Shown: piece after piece, positions 56,809 through 64,000 of the stretch | Position numbering within the stretch: position 1 is the stretch's first letter | Layout: each line of letters begins with the position of its first letter | Assembly (NCBI GenBank): GCA_003116975.1 | Contig: BGKB01000095.1 | Span: 62,001-126,000, forward strand | Length of the DNA: 64,000 nucleotides | DNA from: Aurantiochytrium sp. KH105 | Lineage: Eukaryota; Sar; Bigyra; Thraustochytrida; Thraustochytriidae | Reading direction: 5' to 3' | Notes under the pieces: model-generated | Told to the model about the DNA's origin: nothing | The model's database searches: none | What the model saw: only the letters and a program-made list of their open reading frames with translations | Program-made: the position numbers and the translations under genes

Positions 56809-58647
56809 TTACATTTGAGGTGCACGCGTACCACCCTCGGCGGTCTTAGCAGCAACGCGCGGCTCGCTCGACTTCATATCTTGCTGAAGATGTCTATGAG
56901 CCTGCTCCTTGAAGGCAACAAGCTTGCTCGAGTATACAAGGCGCGCAAGACCGCCTCGAACAACCCGCTGAATGCGCAAAACCGCCTGCAGAATGTCTGC
57001 CTCGAGCTCCTCGTCGGAGCGCACGAACCAGGAGCTGTAGCGTCCGAGCATCCCGGAAACAAGCTCTTCCCTGAACTTGCGCTCGAGCATTCGCACATCA
57101 TGCCATAGTTTCTCGCGACGGGAGTCAATGACACGCTGCAGTTGACGTTGTAAGATCGCTTCACGAAGTTGGCTGCGCTCCCGAAGACTTGAAATGCCCT
57201 GTTCGTCCAAAGCACGAAGTCCTTCCACAAGGGCGTTGGCAGGCTCGAGATCTTCACGCATCAATGCTTTAAGAGAGGAAGAGTCTTCGGCTTGGCCTGT
57301 CTTGGGCGCACTTCCCTTGATGACGACTCTTGCACTGTTCTGGACCCTTGTGCCAAGAAACCCTTCACTAGGCATCGCGGACAGAGCCGGGAGCGCACGC
57401 TTTCGCTGTTTCTCGCGCGCGCGTTGCTGGTGTCGTTTGCGGAGCTTTACGAGCTCGACGTACTCGACCTCAAAGTGTGTGGTGAAAATGGAGACCGGGA
57501 GTGCAAGAATAAGAACCCCAATAATAAGCGCCGCAACGCCGACGATTCGTCCCAGGGTAGACTCAGGCGTCACATCGCCATAGCCAACAGTCGTCATGGT
57601 AATGACTGACCAATACATGCCATCAAAGAGACTTTGAAAATCGCGGCGCACGCCTTGCGCATCGACGTAAGCCGTGCCATCAAATACTCCTCTCTCTGCG
57701 AAAAAGATGAGGCCCGCAATAATGATCACGTGAACGCAGGCTGCCAAAAATCCGAGGCTAAGTGGGAAGATTGCATTGGTAAAGGCGTTCACGTACAGTC
57801 TCATCCATCCCATGTAACGCGAGAGCTTAAAAACACGCGCAACACGCATGAGGCGCGCAACGCGCAAGGCTTGCGGACTTCCGATGCGATCTGCAAGGAC
57901 GAGGTCGAGATAGAATGGAAGAATGGCGGCCAGATCGATAATATTGAGTGGCGTTCTCATAAAACGAAGACGCTCGCGTGAGCAGAGAAATCGCAAGAGA
58001 AGCTCTACCGTAAAGCAGGACACAGATGCGAGCTCCACAACACGAAACGCACGTTGCGCCCCATCCCACGTCGCAACATGAGGAACGGTCTCCATGCAAT
58101 AGCTCGCGACCGATGCGAGGACAAGTAGAATGTTGGCCACACTTAGCGCACCCGCCGCTAGCGACGACCCGGGGTCTTCAAGCGTAGCAAGTAGAACTTC
58201 GCGCGTCTGTGCGCAGGAGAGCTTGAGCTTGCGGCGAGGGCCACGATTTTTGTGGAAAAACACATTCTCGAGCGACCCTCCTTGACGCGCGAGGTGCATG
58301 AAGACAACGAATTCCTTTTCTTGGATCTCGCCATCGCGCTCGACGTCCACGAGCGCGACCCAGTCTTCCATTTCGATGATTGACTCGGTTTCGATGCCCA
58401 GAACTTGCCTCAGACTGAATATTTCCTCGACCGTGACGGAACCAGTTTTGTCATGATCAGCCTTTGCAAAAAGACGAGAAAATGCGCTCTTCGTTTGTTG
58501 GTCGATGTGCGCGAGCGTCCGATCAATATCGATTGGAGCCTGTTTGAAAGCAATGCTGCCGCGTACCCAAGCATCCTCCTCGAGTCGCTGTCGCAACCGT
58601 ACGCGAGCCCGCGTTGGCTGAGGATTTCGATCAGTAAGGGGCGGCAT
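56809..58647 (-). CDS. Voltage-gated K+ channel with N-terminal EF-hands and C-terminal IQ motif
   Basis: 612 aa, intronless. Two EF-hand loops precede the channel: D64-E75 (DHDKTGSVTVEE) and D101-E112 (DVERDGEIQEKE), both with canonical acidic positions and the central Gly. The voltage sensor follows (S1 about 167-185, S2 about 205-220, S3 about 234-252) and S4 is LRVARLMRVARVFKLSRYMG (about 261-280) with positive residues at every third position. Pore: FDGMYWSVITMTTVGYGDVT with filter TVGYGD 353-358; S6 contains LALPVSIFTTHFEVEY. The cytosolic tail carries coiled segments and an IQ-like motif near 565-580 (AVLRIQRVVRGGLARLVY). It is a plasma- or organelle-membrane K+ channel, probably Ca2+-regulated. 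Confidence 0.9.
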   Translation of the reverse strand: MPPLTDRNPQPTRARVRLRQRLEEDAWVRGSIAFKQAPIDIDRTLAHIDQQTKSAFSRLFAKADHDKTGSVTVEEIFSLRQVLGIETESIIEMEDWVALVDVERDGEIQEKEFVVFMHLARQGGSLENVFFHKNRGPRRKLKLSCAQTREVLLATLEDPGSSLAAGALSVANILLVLASVASYCMETVPHVATWDGAQRAFRVVELASVSCFTVELLLRFLCSRERLRFMRTPLNIIDLAAILPFYLDLVLADRIGSPQALRVARLMRVARVFKLSRYMGWMRLYVNAFTNAIFPLSLGFLAACVHVIIIAGLIFFAERGVFDGTAYVDAQGVRRDFQSLFDGMYWSVITMTTVGYGDVTPESTLGRIVGVAALIIGVLILALPVSIFTTHFEVEYVELVKLRKRHQQRAREKQRKRALPALSAMPSEGFLGTRVQNSARVVIKGSAPKTGQAEDSSSLKALMREDLEPANALVEGLRALDEQGISSLRERSQLREAILQRQLQRVIDSRREKLWHDVRMLERKFREELVSGMLGRYSSWFVRSDEELEADILQAVLRIQRVVRGGLARLVYSSKLVAFKEQAHRHLQQDMKSSEPRVAAKTAEGGTRAPQM

Positions 58648-59237
58648 TGCTTGCTTACTTGGTGGAGGAAATGGTTTTGGAGATCTCTTTGACTGCCTTT
58701 TTGCCTACAGAATGTTGTGCGAGGACGTGAACAAGTGTCGTGTCTTTCCCCTGATAAAAGGCAGAATCCCTTTTGATGCTGGTCTTCTTGCGTATATTTC
58801 GCGTGTCTATTTATTTCGCCAACACAACGTGAAAGAAATTGTATCGAGCATGAGGCACGGATGGGGGCGTTTTGTCGACTACGCTTTGCTCAGCCAAGCC
58901 GACCCACGTCGAGCTCAGCACGTACACTGACTGACCTCGTGCGAAGACAACCAGCCCTAGGGCCGTCCATACGAGGCGTCTTTACTTTGACTCCCAGCAA
59001 CCTCGTACGCAGTCAGCAGATCTCGCTCGCTGGCGTCCCCTCCCATCACTCGCTTCCTGCGCCAGCGCCCCGCCGCCGCCGCCGCACGTGCCGCGGCGCC
59101 GCCAACGGATACCTCAAACCGAGGATATCCTCGGCTTGGCCGTGGGAACGCGGGGCACGCACGAGCGCGGCTGTGCAATCGATGATTGATTGATTGATTG
59201 ATCGATCGCCTCGCGTGCACGTAATACAGACCCCAAA

Positions 59238-59278
<41 letters not shown>

Positions 59279-59521
59279 TGCGCCGTCCGGCTGCCCGCGC
59301 CCGCCCGCGAGCGACCTCGCCGCCGCCGCCGCCGCGTGCTTTCTTCGGCGCTCGGGGTCCGAGGGAGCGAGGGAGCGAGTGAGGGAGGGAGGGAGGGAGG
59401 GGCCCGTGCCGCCGCGCGAGCTCGACCCCGTGCCGCGTGCGGGGCCTGTACGTGTGAGCGGCGCTGCTCGCGCGCGCGGAGAGGGGCGCGGACGGAGGAC
59501 GAACGAGGAGCGGTCGGCGCG
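58648..59521. promoter_or_regulatory. Divergent region between Kv channel and PRP19
   Basis: AT-richer toward the channel gene and very GC-rich toward PRP19, with a GCC microsatellite and GGGA repeats just before the PRP19 ATG. No gene supported. Confidence 0.45.
59238..59279. repeat. (GCC)n trinucleotide repeat
   Basis: About 14 GCC/CCG units in the PRP19 upstream region, about 245 bp before its ATG. Confidence 0.95.
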
Positions 59522-61039
59522 ATGTCCTTCTGCGCCATCTCCGGGAATGTGGTGTCGGAGCCCGTCTTCGCGCCCAAGACAGGGCTCATCTACGAGGAGC
59601 GCCTCCTGCACAAGGCGCTCGAGGCCGAGGGCGGCAAATGCCCCGTGACTGGCGTGGAGCTCGACCCGGAAAAGGACCTGTACAAGGTCAAGACAAGCCA
59701 GGTGACGATGCCGCGACCACCGCAGAGCAGCTCGTTTCCGACCATTCTGTCGACGCTTCAAAGCGAGTGGGATAGCCTGCTCTTGGAGCAAGTTAACCTT
59801 CGTAAGGAGCTCCTCGAGACGCGCAAGGACCTTGCGACTGCTCTCTATGAGCGCGAGGCCGCGGGCGCCGTAATTGCACGTCTCATGTCGGAGAATAAGC
59901 AGCTCAAGGAGGACCTCCAACGCGCGGGCGGTGCCGCTGCCATGGACACGGACAACGAGAACGGCAGGCTTGGGGCGCTAATTCGTGCCACAGCCGATGA
60001 GCTGCAAAACATTCGCACCGCGTGGAAACCGCCCAAGCCAGGCGATGGCAACCTCGCCGACCTTAAAAAGGATGGTGGCTCATGGGCCAAACAGCGATCG
60101 CTCAACCCGCACAAGGCAAGCAAACCTGGTGTTACCTGCGTCGCCGTCGATGAGTTTAGTATCAAACGGGGCGTGCAACCCACAAACATTGTTGCTTCGG
60201 GCGGCGTGGACGGCGAGATCAAGCTCATCGACGCGCGCGAGGGCCAGATCCTTGCGACCCCGGGCCGCCACAAGGGCCGCGTGAATGATGTGTGCATGAA
60301 CACTGCTGCCGGAGTCATCGTGTCTGCGTCGACGGACAAGAATGTCCACGTGTACACTGGCGATATCGCCGAGCCGACTTCCTTTGAGCTCAAGAACACG
60401 CTCAAGCTCCACGCAAAGGGCGTCGAGTGCGCGCGTCTTCACCCGAGCAACAAGGTCCTCCTGACGGTGGGTAGTGATAGCTTTTGGACGGTGACGAGTC
60501 TGGAGAGTGGAAACGCTGAGCTCAAGAATGCCGAGGACGAGAACCTCTACTGCGCGCAATGGCACCCGGACGGTCGCCTCTTTGCCGTGGCAGGAGCGGC
60601 AGGCAAAATTTCAGTGTACAACGCCATTTCTGATCCTGGCAAGGGACCCATTGTGGAGCCCATGGACCACGGCGACGTCGTGAAGCGTATCGCCTTTTCC
60701 GAAAACGGCTACCTTCTTGCCTCGGCCGGTGAGGATGGCCAGGTGCGCATTTGGGATTTGCGGACCGTGCAAGAGACTAGCTCGCAGAGGTTCGAGTCTA
60801 CCCCCGCGGCCATCGCTTTTGACGCGTCAGGGAGCTACCTTGCCGTTGGCGAGGAAAGCGGCGCCGTCACGATTTTGGGCAAGCCGCCCAAGAAGAAGAA
60901 GAAGGACCCCTGGGCGCCTGTTGTCCAGCTCTACGACCATAAAATGCCTATTACGGGTCTTGTCTTCTCGGCAAACGCACGTTCGCTCTGGGTTTCCTCT
61001 TTGGACCGCACGCTCAACGAATACGCCGCGCAAGCTTGA
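59522..61039 (+). CDS. PRP19: Pre-mRNA-processing factor 19, U-box WD40 E3 ligase
   Basis: 505 aa, intronless, the usual length. PRP19 is the core ubiquitin ligase of the NineTeen complex, needed for spliceosome activation and for DNA repair. U-box 1-70: MSFCAISGNVVSEPVFAPKT, LIYEERLLHKALEAEGGKCP and VTGVELDPEKDL. The tetramerising coiled coil (about 75-145) includes SFPTILSTLQSEWDSLLLEQ and TALYEREAAGAVIARL, both conserved in all PRP19 proteins. WD40 repeats occupy about 210-505, for instance DGEIKLIDAREGQILATPGR, RVNDVCMNTAAGVIVSASTD, LLASAGEDGQVRIWDLR. Start chosen by exact family match; the upstream open frame is low complexity. Second splicing factor in this window after CWC25. Confidence 0.96.
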   Translation: MSFCAISGNVVSEPVFAPKTGLIYEERLLHKALEAEGGKCPVTGVELDPEKDLYKVKTSQVTMPRPPQSSSFPTILSTLQSEWDSLLLEQVNLRKELLETRKDLATALYEREAAGAVIARLMSENKQLKEDLQRAGGAAAMDTDNENGRLGALIRATADELQNIRTAWKPPKPGDGNLADLKKDGGSWAKQRSLNPHKASKPGVTCVAVDEFSIKRGVQPTNIVASGGVDGEIKLIDAREGQILATPGRHKGRVNDVCMNTAAGVIVSASTDKNVHVYTGDIAEPTSFELKNTLKLHAKGVECARLHPSNKVLLTVGSDSFWTVTSLESGNAELKNAEDENLYCAQWHPDGRLFAVAGAAGKISVYNAISDPGKGPIVEPMDHGDVVKRIAFSENGYLLASAGEDGQVRIWDLRTVQETSSQRFESTPAAIAFDASGSYLAVGEESGAVTILGKPPKKKKKDPWAPVVQLYDHKMPITGLVFSANARSLWVSSLDRTLNEYAAQA

Positions 61040-61266
61040 GTTCTTTTCCACAATTGTCTTTTGAGCGCGCAGCTTGTGAACCTTTGGTGTTGAATGATCT
61101 TCATCACTACATCATGCTTTTATTCCCCACTTTCGTAAAAATCGACAAATTACTTTTTTCTGAAACTTTCTGCAAAGCAAACTTTTCCTCGGAGGTAGAA
61201 GCGGGATGAAAAGAGACCACAAAGTATGAACAAAGAGAATTGTACTTACATAAAATTCTAAGATTT

Positions 61267-62946
61267 TTAGACAAGAGTGGTGAGATTAGAAATGCCGTCA
61301 ACGATGGCAGCGACGGGCTCAGGAACGCTCGGGGGAACAATGTCGTATACCTGCGGCCTTCCATTTCCGTTCTCGTCGTCTTCCTCCTCCTGGCCCTCGA
61401 GAACCTCGTCATTGTGATGCTTTGGGTCCTCATCCTCGGGCACGCGGGCCGAAGTCGCTGTTTCAATGAGGTGCAGCGCATGTTCGTAGACTTCGTAAAT
61501 GGTGCTGTACTCAACACTGCTCGTGCCAAATGTATCTTGAGCACGAAGCTCCCACTGCGCAAGATGCTCTTTGATGACGTCTGCGCGGTTTTGGCGGCGG
61601 ACGCGTGCCGCGATAGCGCCGATATCGCCAAGAAAGTACATGGCACGACGTACGACGCTGGCGTCGCTGCTTCCATAGCAGCGAATCGACTCCATCGAAA
61701 TCGAAAGAAGATAAGGAAATCCGCGCACAGGCCCAACAAGCCGCAAGCGACCTTCATCGTCTTTAGCAACGTTTCTCGAGAATGCAGAAATGGTGAGACG
61801 GCTGAACACGACGCTTAGCGAGTCCATCGCCTGGATTGCGGTCTGAGGATCGTTGACTCCTGGAGACAGCGCGCGCGTTGCAATATCGGCCAATTGCTGT
61901 ACGCCGAGAGAAACGTCGTTCTCGCGTGCCCTCGATGCCGATAGCATGACCCCGTCATTTGCGAGCTTCCACAGCACGCGCGCAATGTGGTTCTTGGCGT
62001 CTCCTGCGCGTTGGGAGTCGGCAACATGGGTTTTCATGCTGCCTTCAAAGGGCGACTTTTTGCTCTCCTTGGGGTGCGAGTCATTAATGCGCCTCTCGAG
62101 AGCCTCGGAGTCTCCATCGCGGGGCCAGACCCAGGCAATCAGTGTCCCTTCTGTGACGAACTCTCCGTTGTGACAGGAGTAGCGAATGATTACGTCAAGT
62201 TCCAGAGCGCGGTTCAGGATTTTATCGAGACAAAATGCAGTCACGTAGCCGCTACTGTCTGCGAGCGCGCGATGAGCGCCGGGAGGGACGTGTGGGAGTT
62301 CCATTTCCTCGTCCGACTCCTCGAGAAGTCGCAGCCGCAGAACTGCATTCCAGGCGGACGCAGAGGCTTTAACGAGGATGTTTTCGAGGCGCAAACTGTT
62401 AACAAAGTACTGGATAAAGTAAACGAAGGTGCACATGACTGCTGCCACGTGCAAGCCGAGAACATTCATCGCAATAATGGGGACAAACTCTTCGGAATGA
62501 TCCGATTCTTGGATGGTGTTGGCGCGCGTAACAAAGCAATAGCACCAGGTCGACAGCGTCACAGCAAAGGATAGCTTGGAAATTGGATCTTTGAGAAAGT
62601 TGTCGAGCAGACGCGGTGATAGGTTCGTCGATGCCATGTTGAGCGCCACGACACTGAGCGAGAACGTCAAGGTCGCGATGCTGATGCAGGCACCAGACAC
62701 CATCGACAAGAGGTCATTTGCGTCTGATGCGCTTCCGTTCCAGATGAGCACGCACGCATGACAATCTTGCGGGCTCAGCTCGAACGCAGTGTCCGGATCA
62801 ATAAAGATGGACGCGTAGCACATGAGTGCGGCCAGTGCGGCGTTGAGCACCATGGAGATGAGCGGGAGCAGGTAGAACGTCGTCATCAGGCTGTGCAGGA
62901 TGTTCGACAGCTGCGGCCTCCATTTCGGCAGCGCGCCAGACCCCAT
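61267..62946 (-). CDS. DUF2254-family membrane protein (bacterial type)
   Basis: 559 aa, intronless. Four transmembrane segments lie in the N-terminal 190 residues (about 23-48, 80-102, 122-142, 155-180). MVSGACISIATLTFSLSVVA and STNLSPRLLDNFLKDPISKL match the DUF2254 core, which in bacteria is (S)ITxAGVVFSxxLVALxLASxQ(F/L)SPRLLxxF. The C-terminal soluble half has GYVTAFCLDKILNRALELDV and DVSLGVQQLADIATRALSPG followed by VNDPQTAIQAMDSLSV, equally diagnostic. The extreme C-terminus is an acidic tail (DEDPKHHNDEVLEGQEEEDD). Function is unknown in bacteria too. The family is mainly bacterial, so acquisition by transfer is likely; codon use and GC now look like the neighbours. Convergent with PRP19, 227 bp apart. 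Confidence 0.88.
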   Translation of the reverse strand: MGSGALPKWRPQLSNILHSLMTTFYLLPLISMVLNAALAALMCYASIFIDPDTAFELSPQDCHACVLIWNGSASDANDLLSMVSGACISIATLTFSLSVVALNMASTNLSPRLLDNFLKDPISKLSFAVTLSTWCYCFVTRANTIQESDHSEEFVPIIAMNVLGLHVAAVMCTFVYFIQYFVNSLRLENILVKASASAWNAVLRLRLLEESDEEMELPHVPPGAHRALADSSGYVTAFCLDKILNRALELDVIIRYSCHNGEFVTEGTLIAWVWPRDGDSEALERRINDSHPKESKKSPFEGSMKTHVADSQRAGDAKNHIARVLWKLANDGVMLSASRARENDVSLGVQQLADIATRALSPGVNDPQTAIQAMDSLSVVFSRLTISAFSRNVAKDDEGRLRLVGPVRGFPYLLSISMESIRCYGSSDASVVRRAMYFLGDIGAIAARVRRQNRADVIKEHLAQWELRAQDTFGTSSVEYSTIYEVYEHALHLIETATSARVPEDEDPKHHNDEVLEGQEEEDDENGNGRPQVYDIVPPSVPEPVAAIVDGISNLTTLV

Positions 62947-64000
62947 CTTGGCTTGGCTATTCGTAGCCTCGCCGCGGCCTTGCTTGCTTCGTGGCTTGCT
63001 TGCCTACAAGCTTGCCTTGCCTTGCCTTGCCTTGCCTTGCCTTGCCTTCTGCCCTGCGTGCGTGTCTACCTGGACTCCCTGGCCTCTGATGGCCTTTTGA
63101 TGCAAAAACTCAACCCGTATGGCGTTTCCGCCCTTGCTCTTTGCCGCTCCTCCGCCTCCTCCCGCCGCCAGCCCGGGCTCGCGGGCGCAAGCGCAGCCGC
63201 AGCCGCAGGACGGCCGCGCTCGCGCGGCTCGAGGCGAGTCTCCAGCCGGGGCGCGGAGACCGGTAGATAGATAAGGGGTCTGCCTGCCTGCCTGCTCGTC
63301 TGCCGCCTCTGCCGCCGCTGATTTCTCGCGGGCGCCGCGGTCTCCCCTGAGCCCTCCCTCCCCAAACCGGCCCGTCGGTTGACTGAAGCCCTCCGCCGCC
63401 TCCCCTCGCTTGCAAGCAAGCAAGCAAGCAAGCCAGCAAGCAAGCCAGCAAGCGAGCGAGCAAGTCGAGCGCGCGCGAGCTGCACTTGCCGCGGCCGCTG
63501 TTCTACTTGGATTCTGGCGCCGCCACTGCACCGCGGAAACGCGCCGGGACGCGCGCCCTGCGTCCCCCCCCCCCTCCTCTCTCTTTGCACCCGCTGTCCC
63601 TGCGAGGCGAAGTGAAGCTCACCCGTGAGCAAGCAGCCCACAGTGGCGGCAGGGCGGGGGGGATAAGAGAAGAGGGACACGGGCGCGGAGGAGCGGAGAG
63701 GGCGCTCGGAGAGGACGGGAGCGAGAGCGGCGGCGGGCGGGAGGCGGAGCTGCAGCAGCGCGGGGTGGGTCTGGGGGTCGAGGCGGATGGGGTTTTGCGT
63801 GCGTGGATGGAGGGAAGGAAGGATGGATGGATGAGGCGGAAGGAGGTTGCGGAGGAGAGGCGAGGCTGCAGAGAGAGACGCGAGTGCAGGTACGGGCCTA
63901 CGCGGGAAAAGGTTTGCTGGGCTGCTGTGATGGATGGAAAGCAGCGCTTTTTTTTTTAATGGGGGGAGGGGGGGGGTAGGGGCGATACCAATGTGCATCG
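62947..64000. other. Right-edge intergenic region with simple repeats
   Basis: 5' flank of the DUF2254 gene, a CTTGC pentamer array, GCAA tetramers (63412-63455), C-runs and G-runs, and a GGAT stretch (63795-63835). Open frames are composition-driven. No gene supported up to the window edge. Confidence 0.5.
63012..63047. repeat. (CTTGC)n pentanucleotide repeat
   Basis: About seven perfect CTTGC units 65-100 bp before the DUF2254 ATG; same unit as near 33062. Confidence 0.95.

Noticed and set aside
63066-63998. 310-codon minus-strand frame at the window edge
   Set aside because: Composed of simple-repeat translation (Leu/Ala/Cys and Arg/Pro runs); no domain.

Overview
This window is nuclear DNA from a gene-dense, GC-rich protist. 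About two dozen long, mostly intronless genes lie on both strands, with few and short spliceosomal introns. The introns I could place have GTACGT or GTAGGT donors, CTAAC/CTGAC-like branch sites, and lengths of 75-79 bp in two genes and 361 and 574 bp in a third. AATAAA-type polyadenylation signals follow several stops. The gene set has a flagellar dynein assembly factor (DNAAF3), an ALG11, AP-1 gamma-adaptin, TBCK, a Kv channel with EF-hands, and a bacterial-type DUF2254 protein. This suits a zoosporic stramenopile, and I favour a thraustochytrid (Labyrinthulomycetes); that is an inference from content and base composition, not proven here.

Layout. 1-10.7 kb: TauD-like dioxygenase (+), lysosomal phospholipase B-like (-), small secreted Cys-rich protein (+), symplekin (-). 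10.7-21.5 kb: a multi-pass membrane protein (+), a 97-aa spliced membrane protein (-) that I reconstructed, CWC25 (+), a kinesin (-), and three-exon DNAAF3 (+). 21.5-29.9 kb: a myristoylation-type ankyrin protein (-), a short hypothetical (+), a 2OG-Fe(II) oxygenase (-), a hypothetical acidic protein of uncertain 5' structure (+), and a polyQ nuclear-type protein (-). 29.9-34.1 kb: a 4.2 kb stretch without a recognisable gene, with a 275-bp pyrimidine tract, microsatellites and a 72-bp tandem duplication. 34.1-41.8 kb: three tightly packed minus-strand genes: ALG11, a one-module NRPS-like adenylation-carrier-reductase, and AP-1 gamma. 42.5-46.7 kb: tandem PIN/PILS-like transporter paralogues. 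47.7-55.5 kb: TBCK (-), a possible frameshifted short gene (+), and three-exon LARP4-like (+). 55.8-63 kb: HINT3-like HIT protein (-), Kv channel with two EF-hands (-), PRP19 (+), DUF2254 membrane protein (-).

The genes do not form one pathway. Themes recur: mRNA maturation and translation (symplekin, CWC25, PRP19, LARP4), endomembrane traffic and glycosylation (AP-1, TBCK, ALG11, PLBD), and flagellum or cytoskeleton (DNAAF3, kinesin). The least familiar items are the NRPS-like reductase, the EF-hand Kv channel, the DUF2254 gene, the unknown membrane and secreted proteins, and three short regions where coding-like frames are broken by stops or one-base shifts.
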